Source of the DNA: Saprospiraceae bacterium
GTDB taxonomy: Bacteria; Bacteroidota; Bacteroidia; Chitinophagales; Saprospiraceae
NCBI GenBank assembly: GCA_020849825.1
Contig: JADZFP010000298.1
Span: 1 to 9,362, forward strand
DNA length: 9,362 bases
Direction: 5' to 3'
Shown here one piece after another: positions 1 to 6,207 of the stretch. How positions within the stretch are numbered: position 1 is the first letter of the stretch; every line of letters starts with the position of its first letter. Below the pieces are notes generated by a model that did no database searches, was not told the DNA's origin, and saw only the letters and a list, made by a program, of their open reading frames with translations. The position numbers and the translations under genes are program-made.

Positions 1-1611
1 CCGCTCTTGCTGGCGCTCCTTACGGGAGCCTCCGTATCGCTGACTGCCCAGAGTGACAAAGCGCTTTTGCGCGAACTTGCCGAGGAAAACAAGCAGTCGG
101 TGGAAGCCCTTGCCCTGTATCCGGTGGAAACCCGGCTGGCCATACTAGAGGCTACCCAATACCCCGAAGTACTGATCAAACTGAACAACGCCCGCCTGAA
201 AACCTCTGCTGCATTCCGTACCCTGATCGAGGACTTTCCGAGGGAAACGCAGGAGTCCGTTTATGAAATCGTGCGTTATCCCGGCTTGGTTTCTGCGCTT
301 GTCGACAACCGCAACTCTCCGGCAGGCATACGCGAAGCCTTGCGTCAAATGCCTGAAAACCAAAGGGATGCAGCCTATCTGGTGGCGCAAAACCAAATGC
401 GCACACTCCAGAATATCGACCAGTTGAACAGCACGGCAGAGGCGACCTTCGAGGACTTGATTCGGGGCTACCCGGCAGGCGCCCAGCAGGCATTCCGGCA
501 GCTGATTCAATTGCCGGAAGTGCTCGAAATCCTCAACGAAGACCTGCGCTTTACGGTGCTGGTGGGCGATGTATACCGCGAAGATCCGGCCTGGGTGATT
601 CATCAGACCGACTCGCTGAATCTCGTCGTTGCCCGCGCCCAGGCCGAAGAACTGGCCGAATGGAAACGCACGATTGAAAATGATCCCGCCGCACGGGAAG
701 AGTTTTCCGCTGCTGCCCGCGAATATGCCGAAGAATACGGCTACGACGATGAATCTTACCCCTACGCCGACGAGGTCTACTACGATCCGGGCCCTACCCG
801 GGTCGTGTACACGGATTATTATTACCCCTGGTGGTACGGCTACCCGTGGTGGTACGGGCGCCCCTGCTGGCGGCCATATCCGTGGTGGTACGATTGGGGC
901 TTTTACCCGTATCATCATTCCGTCGTGGTTGTGTATATGCCTTCATGGCATTTTATGGACTGGTACTTTTACCATCCGCACCACCACTACCATTACAGCC
1001 ACTTGTCGGCAACTTTTGTCAACCATTACTATGGGCACCGCCGCTCGGGCACCACGATTTCGATGGGTGTGGGCGCCTGGCGCGACCGCAACCGCGATGT
1101 CGTGACCGACGACTGGTTTAAAGACCGCGCGCGTTTGCCTGAAAAACTGAAAGAATACGGCAGGTTCGAAGAAAAACGTCAGGAATACAATGAGCGCAAC
1201 CCGCAACAACCGCTTACCCGGCAGGCGTTTTTGGATAAAAATGCACGCCAGTATCCTGAACTGGCGCGTGAACAGGAAAAGGTAAAAAAACAACCCGACC
1301 GGCAACCGACTGATGTCGATCAAAAGCCCTCCGAATGGGCGCCGCGAAAAGAGCCCGTCCAGCCCGAACCCGACCGGCAACCCGAACCGGTGAAAAAGCC
1401 GCGCGATACCCAACAACCGCAACCGCGCCCGACCGAGCCGCAACCCCCTCAAAAGCCGCCGGCTAAAAAAGACAATGCAGAAGACTTCCACCGGCAGAAA
1501 TGGGAGGAAAAAACCCGCGTAGAAACGCCCAGGAAACCCGCTCCGGCTCCAAAGCCCAGACCATCGGCGCCCGAACCGAAACAACGCAAGACTGATCGAA
1601 AAAAAGACTGA
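1..1611 (+). CDS. Exported repeat protein with Tyr/Trp/His-rich segment and Pro-rich tail (5' end missing)
   Basis: The frame is open from the window edge, and the true start is very likely upstream. The first residues (PLLLALLTGASVSLTAQ) are the hydrophobic core and cleavage region of a signal peptide without its Met/Lys start, so the protein is probably periplasmic or surface-exposed. After cleavage, about 190 residues form five 38-40-residue helical repeats (nt 121-702). A Tyr/Trp/His-rich stretch follows (nt 814-1041, with WWYGYPWWYG and HPHHHYHYSH), then a short Gly/Arg part, then a disordered tail rich in Pro, Gln, Lys and Arg in which PDRQP occurs twice. The motif ALYP...L..AtqYPevl resembles, from memory, the DUF3300 signature (ALYPd.LLaq.L.AstYP), a family that also carries aromatic/His-rich C-termini. 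Function is unknown; scaffold, metal-binding or envelope-associated roles are guesses. The stop lies 8 nt before the CBS gene, so the two are probably cotranscribed. Confidence 0.85.
   Translation, partial: PLLLALLTGASVSLTAQSDKALLRELAEENKQSVEALALYPVETRLAILEATQYPEVLIKLNNARLKTSAAFRTLIEDFPRETQESVYEIVRYPGLVSALVDNRNSPAGIREALRQMPENQRDAAYLVAQNQMRTLQNIDQLNSTAEATFEDLIRGYPAGAQQAFRQLIQLPEVLEILNEDLRFTVLVGDVYREDPAWVIHQTDSLNLVVARAQAEELAEWKRTIENDPAAREEFSAAAREYAEEYGYDDESYPYADEVYYDPGPTRVVYTDYYYPWWYGYPWWYGRPCWRPYPWWYDWGFYPYHHSVVVVYMPSWHFMDWYFYHPHHHYHYSHLSATFVNHYYGHRRSGTTISMGVGAWRDRNRDVVTDDWFKDRARLPEKLKEYGRFEEKRQEYNERNPQQPLTRQAFLDKNARQYPELAREQEKVKKQPDRQPTDVDQKPSEWAPRKEPVQPEPDRQPEPVKKPRDTQQPQPRPTEPQPPQKPPAKKDNAEDFHRQKWEEKTRVETPRKPAPAPKPRPSAPEPKQRKTDRKKD
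121..702 (+). repeat. Five tandem 38-40-residue helical protein repeats
   Basis: A conserved proline starts each unit, with codons at nt 121, 238, 352, 472 and 586 (spacing 117, 114, 120 and 114 nt). In units 1, 2 and 4 a second proline lies exactly 14 residues later (nt 163, 280, 514); it is Gln in unit 3 and Val in unit 5. The pattern is roughly P-x3-(Q/R)-x6-(I/V)-x2-P-x-(V/L)-x2-L. The units are diverged at DNA level, so this is an old protein repeat and not a recent tandem duplication. An alpha-solenoid or helical-hairpin array is inferred. The fifth unit is the weakest. Confidence 0.7.
814..1041 (+). other. Tyr/Trp/His-rich low-complexity segment
   Basis: This part of the exported protein is dominated by aromatic residues and histidines. 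Three near-identical DNA words built on CGTGGTGGTACG or CTGGTGGTACG (within nt 826-892) encode three PWWY motifs. They are followed by SVVVVYMPSWHFMDWYFYHP and a run of His and Tyr. It contains a single cysteine (in RPCWRP). Such composition could bind metal, heme or glycans, or pack as a membrane-proximal sheet. Nothing in the sequence decides between these. Confidence 0.6.
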
Positions 1612-1619
1612 TTTCAATC

Positions 1620-2042
1620 ATGAAAAACGAATCCATTACTACCCTGATGACAAAAAACGTGGTGACAATCGAGGTGAACGAACCGCTCGATAAAGCCCAG
1701 GCATTGATGCAACACCACCACATCCGCCACCTGCCCGTGGTCAAAAAAGGCCGGTTGGTGGGTATGTTGAGCATGACCGACCTCATGCGGCTGAGCTTTT
1801 CCGACAATTTCGGCGAACTCGAATCCGACGCCGACGTCGCGATCTTCCGCATGCTCGGTATCCGCCACGTCATGAAACAACACCCTGAAACCATTTCGAT
1901 AGGACAAAGTGTGCGGGAAGCTGCGGAAATCCTGGCCCACCGCGAATTCCACGCCTTGCCCGTCGTAGAGGGCGATCAGGTTGTTGGTATCATCACCACG
2001 ACCGACCTGATCCGTTTTTTCCTCAACCAAATGGAAGGCTGA
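1620..2042 (+). CDS. Stand-alone tandem CBS-domain protein
   Basis: The 140-residue cytoplasmic protein consists almost entirely of two CBS motifs (a Bateman module). CBS1 covers about residues 8-60 (MTKNVVTIEVNEPLDKA ... HIRHLPVVKKGRLVGMLSMTDL) and CBS2 about 80-136 (IRHVMKQHPETISIGQSVREA ... FHALPVVEGDQVVGIITTTDL). Both carry the typical H.LPVV..g..vG..t.tDL core. The family usually binds adenine nucleotides (AMP, ATP, SAM) in the cleft and acts as an energy or nucleotide sensor on a partner; no catalytic domain is fused here. The ATG is 8 nt after the preceding stop, with no obvious Shine-Dalgarno, as is common in Bacteroidota. The next gene starts 33 nt downstream, so all three probably form one operon. 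The ligand and partner are unknown. Confidence 0.92.
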   Translation: MKNESITTLMTKNVVTIEVNEPLDKAQALMQHHHIRHLPVVKKGRLVGMLSMTDLMRLSFSDNFGELESDADVAIFRMLGIRHVMKQHPETISIGQSVREAAEILAHREFHALPVVEGDQVVGIITTTDLIRFFLNQMEG

Positions 2043-2075
2043 CCGATCTCTTCACCAAATTAACTACCCATTGCC

Positions 2076-2522
2076 ATGACAAGCGTACAAACCGGCATTT
2101 GGCTCGACTATCGCGACGCCTATGTCATTTCGATCGCCGATAACGGGGAAGTCAACCTCAGGCACTTCCGCTCCGATATTCACCACCAGGAAACCAAGGG
2201 CGGCTCGCGGTCCGACAGCCCGTGGGGACCGCAATTCTCCCCCGCCGATAAAACCAATCTGGAACGGGACAAACACGACGAACACCGCTTTTTCCAAAAA
2301 ATCATCGAAAGCATCGCGCCCGATACCGAGGAAATCGTGGTTTTTGGCCCGGCAGAAGCCAAAAAAGGACTGAAAAAAGCCATTGAAGACATCAAACATT
2401 ACAAACCCCGCCTCTGTGCAGTGCTGCCTTCCGACTACCTGTCGCAAAACGAAATGGTGGCGCTGATGCGGGATTATTTCGCCAATCCGGGACAATACGT
2501 GGTGCATTACAAAGAAGAATAA
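2076..2522 (+). CDS. Small eRF1/Pelota-like 'translational machinery' protein
   Basis: This 148-residue soluble protein opens with a beta-rich segment (TGIWLDYRDAYVISI, residues 6-20). A charged variable loop follows (about 33-68, containing KGGS and PWGPQ), then a helix (HRFFQKIIESI) and the motif EEIVVFGPAEAKKGLKKAIE (86-105). It ends with a ...LPSDYLSQNEMVALMRDYF segment. This order (IWlDh.kA, then iliFGPg.AK.el, then T..Q..A..r.yF) is, from memory, that of the short bacterial proteins annotated as 'translational machinery protein', which resemble eRF1/Pelota domains. No GGQ peptide-release tripeptide is present, so activity as a canonical release factor is unlikely; ribosome association is only an inference. 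It is the last gene of the cluster and is followed by the repeat block. Confidence 0.62.
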   Translation: MTSVQTGIWLDYRDAYVISIADNGEVNLRHFRSDIHHQETKGGSRSDSPWGPQFSPADKTNLERDKHDEHRFFQKIIESIAPDTEEIVVFGPAEAKKGLKKAIEDIKHYKPRLCAVLPSDYLSQNEMVALMRDYFANPGQYVVHYKEE

Positions 2523-2782
2523 TTCCGGAAAACCCGGCTAATCAAAGTTTCACGCAGAGCTGCAAAGGCCGCATTGCCATACCCTCTGCGCCTCTGCGCG
2601 CAACTTTAATTTTCAAGAGGCAACACAAAATGCCACTGTCCCACCTTTGTGCGCTTTGCGGCTTGCGTCCTTTGCGTGAAACAGAACGCCACGCAAAGTC
2701 GCAAAGGCAAGCCCTCTGTGCCTCTGCGCCTCTGCGCGCAACTTTAATTTTCAAGAGGCAACACAAAATGCCACTGTCCCAC

Positions 2783-2845
2783 CTCTGCGCGCTTTGCGGC
2801 TTTGCGTGAAACAGAACGTCACGCAAAGTCGCAAAGCCCGCAAAG
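2783..2845. repeat. Hairpin of repeat unit 2
   Basis: The 27-nt arms at 2783-2809 and 2819-2845 pair at 24 of 27 positions around a 9-nt loop (AACAGAACG). One of the mismatches would be a G-T wobble. There is no T-tract on either side, so it is not a standard intrinsic terminator, although it lies between convergent genes. Confidence 0.8.
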
Positions 2846-2910
2846 TCAAACCCTCTGTGCCTCTGTGCCTCTGCGTGCAACTTTAATAACACAAAATACC
2901 TCTGCCCCGC

Positions 2911-2973
2911 CTCTGCGCGCTTTGCGGCTTTGCGTGAAACAGAACGTCACGCAAAGCCGCAAAGCCCGCAAAG
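2911..2973. repeat. Hairpin of repeat unit 3 (strongest)
   Basis: The 27-nt arms at 2911-2937 and 2947-2973 pair at 25 of 27 positions. A perfect 14-bp core (GCGGCTTTGCGTGA with its complement) closes the same 9-nt loop, AACAGAACG, as in unit 2. Unit 1 has the same loop but an interrupted arm (extra bases around 2664-2671), so the fold is preserved best in units 2 and 3. Confidence 0.82.
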
Positions 2974-3050
2974 TCAAGCCCTCTGCACTGCTGCGTGAAA
3001 ATGATAGTCAAACAATTGTCAGCCGGCCGTACTTGTGAGACGACTTTCTC

Positions 3051-3548
3051 TCACGCCGGTTTGTACGTCCGCCAAATTTGATCCCCCACAAGGCAAATCG
3101 CCCCGACGGTAATCGACACATCGGCAAGGTTAAAAATGCCGGTTTTCAAGAATCCGAACTGTAAAAACAAAAAATCGGTGACGGAGCCGTACAAAAACCG
3201 GTCGATCAAATTCCCCAGCCCTCCGCCAATCACGCAGCACAGACTGATCATTCCGACACGACTGAGGCCGGAGGGTTTGATCAGCAGCCACACGGACCCC
3301 AACAACAATAACAAGGGCAATCCGAGCAACAATATGTTTTTGGCGTCTTCCGGCAATTGATCTCCCATACTCAGAAACGCTCCGGAGTTTTCCACCTTGG
3401 TGAGCATCAGGTGGCCGTCGGCAAAATGCTGACGATCGAATGCAGGGATGTTGTCCCGCACGATCGCTTTGGACAACTGGTCGCATCCCGCATTGATCAG
3501 GATGACAGAAAGCAGTATTGCAAAACGGTAAATTCTTGTACGCAGCAT
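3051..3548 (-). CDS. lspA: Lipoprotein signal peptidase (signal peptidase II)
   Basis: LspA is an inner-membrane aspartyl protease that removes the signal peptide from diacylglyceryl-modified prolipoproteins. The protein has 165 residues, normal for the family, with four hydrophobic segments (about 6-24, 71-90, 97-115, 136-158). The family motifs are present: D23-Q-L-S-K after TM1, VENSGAFLS (52-60), GNLIDR (112-117), the catalytic Asp D125 in GSVTDF, and the second catalytic Asp D143 in FNLADV. The residue before D23 is Cys (AGCDQ), where a hydrophobic residue is more usual. The ATG lies 28 nt after the stop of the upstream oxidoreductase on the same strand, so readthrough from that gene is likely. 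Its stop lies close to the repeat block. Confidence 0.97.
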   Translation of the reverse strand: MLRTRIYRFAILLSVILINAGCDQLSKAIVRDNIPAFDRQHFADGHLMLTKVENSGAFLSMGDQLPEDAKNILLLGLPLLLLLGSVWLLIKPSGLSRVGMISLCCVIGGGLGNLIDRFLYGSVTDFLFLQFGFLKTGIFNLADVSITVGAICLVGDQIWRTYKPA

Positions 3549-3576
3549 GATAGGTCAGCGGGTGTCGATGGAGCAA

Positions 3577-5373
3577 TTACACCAGTTCGTGGTAGCAGGC
3601 ATGCCCCGCCTTAGTCACCTGGTAAAGGTACTTTTTCATATCCCAGGCTGCCGTCGGGCAGCGTTCGGCGCACAGGCCGCAATGCAGGCACACGTTTTCG
3701 TCCTTGATCATTACACGCCCGGTGGGCAGGTCGTCGGACACGTAAAGATCCTGCGACAACAGATTGGAAGGGGCATTCAGCCGGCTGCGCAAATCCGCTT
3801 CTTCACCATTGACGGTGAAGGTGATACAGGAGGTCGGGCAAATGTCGACGCAAGCATCGCATTCGATGCAGAGGGAACGGGTAAAGACCGTCTGCACGTC
3901 GCAGTTGAGGCAGCGCTGGGCTTCATGAAAACCGGTTTCGGGTGAAAACCCGAGTTCGACTTCAAGGGTGCGGCTTTTGAGCGCTACTTCGTTGGCGGCA
4001 TGGGGCACTGCAAAACGCTTGTCGTCGGAAATAGGGCTGTCGTAGCTCCATTCATGAATGCCCATTTTTTGCGCAACCAGATTCGTGGTAGGCGGCAGTC
4101 GGTCGGCTTTCAGATCGAGTTCCTGACAGAAGAGGTCGATCGACACAGCGGCCTGGTGACCGTGCGCAACGGCGGTGATGACGTTTTTGGGGCCGAATGC
4201 CGCATCGCCGCCAAAAAAGACATTGGGAATCGAGGACTGGAAGGTTTGCGGATCGAGCACCGGCATGCCCCACTTGTCGAATTCCATGCCGAGGTCGCGT
4301 TCGATCCAGGGGAAAGAGTTTTCCTGGCCAATCGCCACCAGCACGTCGTCGGCTTCGAAGAATACGAGCGGCTCGCCCGTGGGTTCGAGGCGGCGTTTGC
4401 CGTTGGCATCGTACACGGGGGCAACTTTTTCAAAATGCATGCCCACCAGTTTGCCATTTTCCACGACAAATTCCTTGGGTACATGGTTGTTGTAAATCGG
4501 GATGTCTTCGCGTTGTGCGTCTTCAATTTCCCAGGGGCTGGCCTTCATTTCTTCAAACGGGCTTCGCACCACTACCTTGACTTGCTCGCCGCCCAGGCGT
4601 CGGGCCGTCCGGCAACAGTCCATAGCGGTATTGCCGCCACCCAGCACCAGCACACGTCGGCCTACGGAAGAAGTGTGTTCGAATGCCACATTGGCCAGCC
4701 ATTCGATGCCGATGTGGATGTTTTTGGCCGCTTCCGCACGGCCCGGTATATCGAGATCGCGGCCTTTGGGTGCGCCGGTGCCGACAAACACGGCGTCGTA
4801 GTTTTTGGCCAGCAATTCCCGCAGACTGCCGACGTAGTGGTTGAAATGCGTGTGAATACCCAGGCGCAGTACGAAACCGACTTCTTCATCCAGTACTTCT
4901 TCCGGCAGGCGGAAGGCAGGAATCTGGCTGCGCATCATACCGCCCCCTTTGGAGAGCTCGTCGTACAGATCAATCTGATAACCCAGCGGCGCCAGGTCGC
5001 GCGCCACGGTAAGCGATGCCGGTCCGGCGCCGATCAGGGCAATTCGTTTGCCGTTGGACGGGAAGGGGCCCTGCGGCATAAATCCAAGCACGTCGTCTTT
5101 ATTGTCGGCCGCCACGCGTTTTAGGCGGCAGATGGCCACGGGTTTTTCCTCTACGCGGCCGCGGCGGCAGGCGGGTTCGCAGGGGCGGTCGCAGGTACGG
5201 CCCAGTACGCCGGGGAATACATTCGACTCCCAGTTGACCATATAAGCTTCCGAATAACGGCCTGCAGCGATCAGGCGGATGTATTCGGGCACGGGCGTAT
5301 GAGCGGGGCAGGCGTATTGGCAATCCACTACTTTGTGGAAATATTCCGGATCTTGAATATTGGTCGGTTGCAC
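3577..5373 (-). CDS. NAD(P)H/FAD oxidoreductase, GltD-like, with C-terminal 2x[4Fe-4S] ferredoxin domain
   Basis: This 598-residue protein has three parts. An N-terminal Fer4_20-type domain carries C18, C22, C61, C65 and C69 in the classic CQYACPAHTPVPEYI and GRTCDRPCEPACRRG settings. A glutamate-synthase-beta-like flavoprotein core has the FAD Rossmann motif GAGPAS (115-120), the NADPH motif GGGNTA (245-250) and the FAD closing motif FFGGDAAFGP (386-395). The C-terminus has CLNC (488-491) and two clusters, C502-x2-C505-x2-C508-x3-C512 and C562-x2-C565-x2-C568-x3-C572. It should move electrons between NAD(P)H, flavin and Fe-S clusters, and may serve a 2-oxoacid:ferredoxin, GltA-like or similar partner, but none is visible in the window. 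The start is GTG: the frame opens at nt 5511 after a TAG stop and holds no ATG, TTG or other GTG upstream. It probably leads an operon with lspA. Confidence 0.92.
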   Translation of the reverse strand: MQPTNIQDPEYFHKVVDCQYACPAHTPVPEYIRLIAAGRYSEAYMVNWESNVFPGVLGRTCDRPCEPACRRGRVEEKPVAICRLKRVAADNKDDVLGFMPQGPFPSNGKRIALIGAGPASLTVARDLAPLGYQIDLYDELSKGGGMMRSQIPAFRLPEEVLDEEVGFVLRLGIHTHFNHYVGSLRELLAKNYDAVFVGTGAPKGRDLDIPGRAEAAKNIHIGIEWLANVAFEHTSSVGRRVLVLGGGNTAMDCCRTARRLGGEQVKVVVRSPFEEMKASPWEIEDAQREDIPIYNNHVPKEFVVENGKLVGMHFEKVAPVYDANGKRRLEPTGEPLVFFEADDVLVAIGQENSFPWIERDLGMEFDKWGMPVLDPQTFQSSIPNVFFGGDAAFGPKNVITAVAHGHQAAVSIDLFCQELDLKADRLPPTTNLVAQKMGIHEWSYDSPISDDKRFAVPHAANEVALKSRTLEVELGFSPETGFHEAQRCLNCDVQTVFTRSLCIECDACVDICPTSCITFTVNGEEADLRSRLNAPSNLLSQDLYVSDDLPTGRVMIKDENVCLHCGLCAERCPTAAWDMKKYLYQVTKAGHACYHELV

Positions 5374-5431
5374 GTCGGTCGAGTCAATTTTGTGATCGTA
5401 ATCTGTGGCAGTAAATATGCAATGTTTGTTG

Positions 5432-5443
5432 TGAACCGGTTCA
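5432..5443. promoter_or_regulatory. Perfect 12-bp palindrome between divergent genes (possible operator)
   Basis: TGAACCGGTTCA is its own reverse complement. It is set in an A/T-rich context, about 60 bp upstream of the oxidoreductase GTG and about 107 bp upstream of the dedA start. The position and symmetry suit a dimeric regulator's site, but only one copy is seen and no regulator gene is nearby, so this is inference. Confidence 0.35.
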
Positions 5444-5512
5444 AATTTTTTTTGACTTTCCGCTCTTCTTCGAAATTCAGCCCGACAGAAGCCGGGTCCG
5501 TGCCGGACGCCC

Positions 5513-5520
5513 TATCTTCG
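5513..5520 (+). promoter_or_regulatory. Candidate -7 element (TAnnTTcG type) for the dedA-esterase pair
   Basis: TATCTTCG approximates the Bacteroidota -7 consensus TAnnTTTG and lies 30 nt before the dedA ATG, which would give a leader of roughly 25 nt. No convincing -33 TTG lies at the expected spacing, so support is weak. Confidence 0.3.
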
Positions 5521-5550
5521 CCGCCGTTTTCTGAACTATACCCACGCAAA

Positions 5551-6207
5551 ATGCTCGATCTGCTCCAACAGTTTTTTGATTTCATTCGTCACCTCGATGT
5601 GCATCTGGAAAATATCATGCGGGAATATGAAGTGATGACCTACCTGATTCTCGCGCTGATCATCTTTTGTGAAACCGGCCTGGTGGTTACCCCGTTTTTA
5701 CCGGGCGACTCGCTTCTGTTCGCAGCCGGCGCCATTACCGCCAAAACCGGCATTCTCAACGTTTGGCTGCTCATTCCCTTGCTTTTTGTGGCGGCCATTT
5801 TGGGCGATAATACCAACTACTTCTTCGGCCGTTACCTGGGCAACCGGGTCTTTATCCGCGATTACTGGTTTCTGAAAAGGTCGTACATCGACAAGACCCA
5901 GGAGTTTTATGAAAAATACGGCGGCCGCACCCTGGTTATTGCCCGTTTTGTGCCGATCGTACGCACCTTCGCACCCTTTGTCGCGGGCGTTGGCAGCATG
6001 ACCTACCGGCGTTTTATCGGTTATTGCCTGAGCGGCGGTATTCTATGGGTGTCGTTGCTCACCCTGGCGGGCTATTTCTTCGGCCAGATTCCGATTGTCA
6101 AAAACAACTTCGAAATCGTTGTTTTCGGCATTATCGGTATTTCCGTGCTCCCTATCGTGGTGGAGTTTGTCCGCGCCAAAATGAAGAAGAAAAATGCCTC
6201 GGCATAA
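5551..6207 (+). CDS. DedA-family membrane protein
   Basis: The 218-residue polytopic inner-membrane protein belongs to the DedA (SNARE-associated/VTT) family, linked in other bacteria to lipid-carrier flipping, proton-dependent transport and envelope integrity. The signature is intact: E41 in ETGLVVTPFLPGD53, GD86NTNYFFGRYLG, YGGRTLVIARFVPIVRTFAP with R132 and R138, and AGVGSM (145-150). E41-D53 and R132-R138 keep the 12- and 6-residue spacings of the residues known to be essential in E. coli YqjA (E39, D51, R130, R136). The ATG at 5551 was chosen because the longer open frame runs back into the oxidoreductase gene and has no DedA-like sequence. The tail is basic (RAKMKKKNASA). The last 14 nt overlap the next gene. 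Confidence 0.94.
   Translation: MLDLLQQFFDFIRHLDVHLENIMREYEVMTYLILALIIFCETGLVVTPFLPGDSLLFAAGAITAKTGILNVWLLIPLLFVAAILGDNTNYFFGRYLGNRVFIRDYWFLKRSYIDKTQEFYEKYGGRTLVIARFVPIVRTFAPFVAGVGSMTYRRFIGYCLSGGILWVSLLTLAGYFFGQIPIVKNNFEIVVFGIIGISVLPIVVEFVRAKMKKKNASA

Larger units (their letters stand above)
2548..3000. repeat. Dispersed-repeat block with three ~130-bp units and inverted ends
   Basis: This fills most of the 528-nt gap between convergent genes. The units begin at the CCCTCTG words at 2582, 2712 and 2851, with a truncated fourth at 2979. A perfect 64-bp direct repeat is shared by units 1 and 2 (2583-2646 and 2721-2784). Unit 3 lacks about 11 bp of the middle (TTTTCAAGAGG) and has changes around it. 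Each unit runs CTCTGCGCC-rich, then AACTTTAAT, then ACACAAAAT, then a GCTTTGCG...CGCAAAG inverted repeat. The outer edges (2548-2569 and 2979-3000) match as an imperfect inverted repeat at 17 of 22 positions, beginning TTTCACGCAG. No target-site duplication or transposase is visible. The open frames across it are spurious. It resembles, from memory, a repeat family seen in many Bacteroidota genomes. The rest of the gap (2523-2547 and 3001-3050) shows nothing more than a weak hairpin. Confidence 0.85.

Noticed and set aside
943..1617. Minus-strand open frame antisense to the exported protein's tail
   Set aside because: Its Phe/Leu/Arg-rich sequence is the complement of the Lys/Pro/Gln-rich tail and matches nothing recognisable.
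2548..3000. CRISPR array
   Set aside because: Units are ~130 bp with no short constant repeat alternating with unique spacers, and no cas genes are present.
2542..3038. Open frames on both strands across the repeat block (2542-2892 minus, 2802-3038 plus)
   Set aside because: Their translations (HAEAQRHRG, FHAKPQSAQRWDSG) simply repeat with the DNA units and are typical spurious products of this repeat family.
3035..3054. GTGAGA/TCTCAC hairpin at the lspA stop as a terminator
   Set aside because: Only 6 bp of stem, it overlaps the stop codon and has no T-tract on the lspA strand.
3482..3499. Lipobox-like INAGC near the LspA N-terminus
   Set aside because: The -3 residue is Asn and the region is the normal first transmembrane segment of LspA.
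4000..5124. Long plus-strand open frame antisense to the oxidoreductase
   Set aside because: No recognisable domain. The minus-strand protein has full motifs over the same bases, and long shadow frames are expected at this GC content.
5299..5550. N-terminal extension of the DedA reading frame
   Set aside because: It overlaps the oxidoreductase N-terminus and the intergenic region, and DedA similarity begins only after the ATG at 5551.
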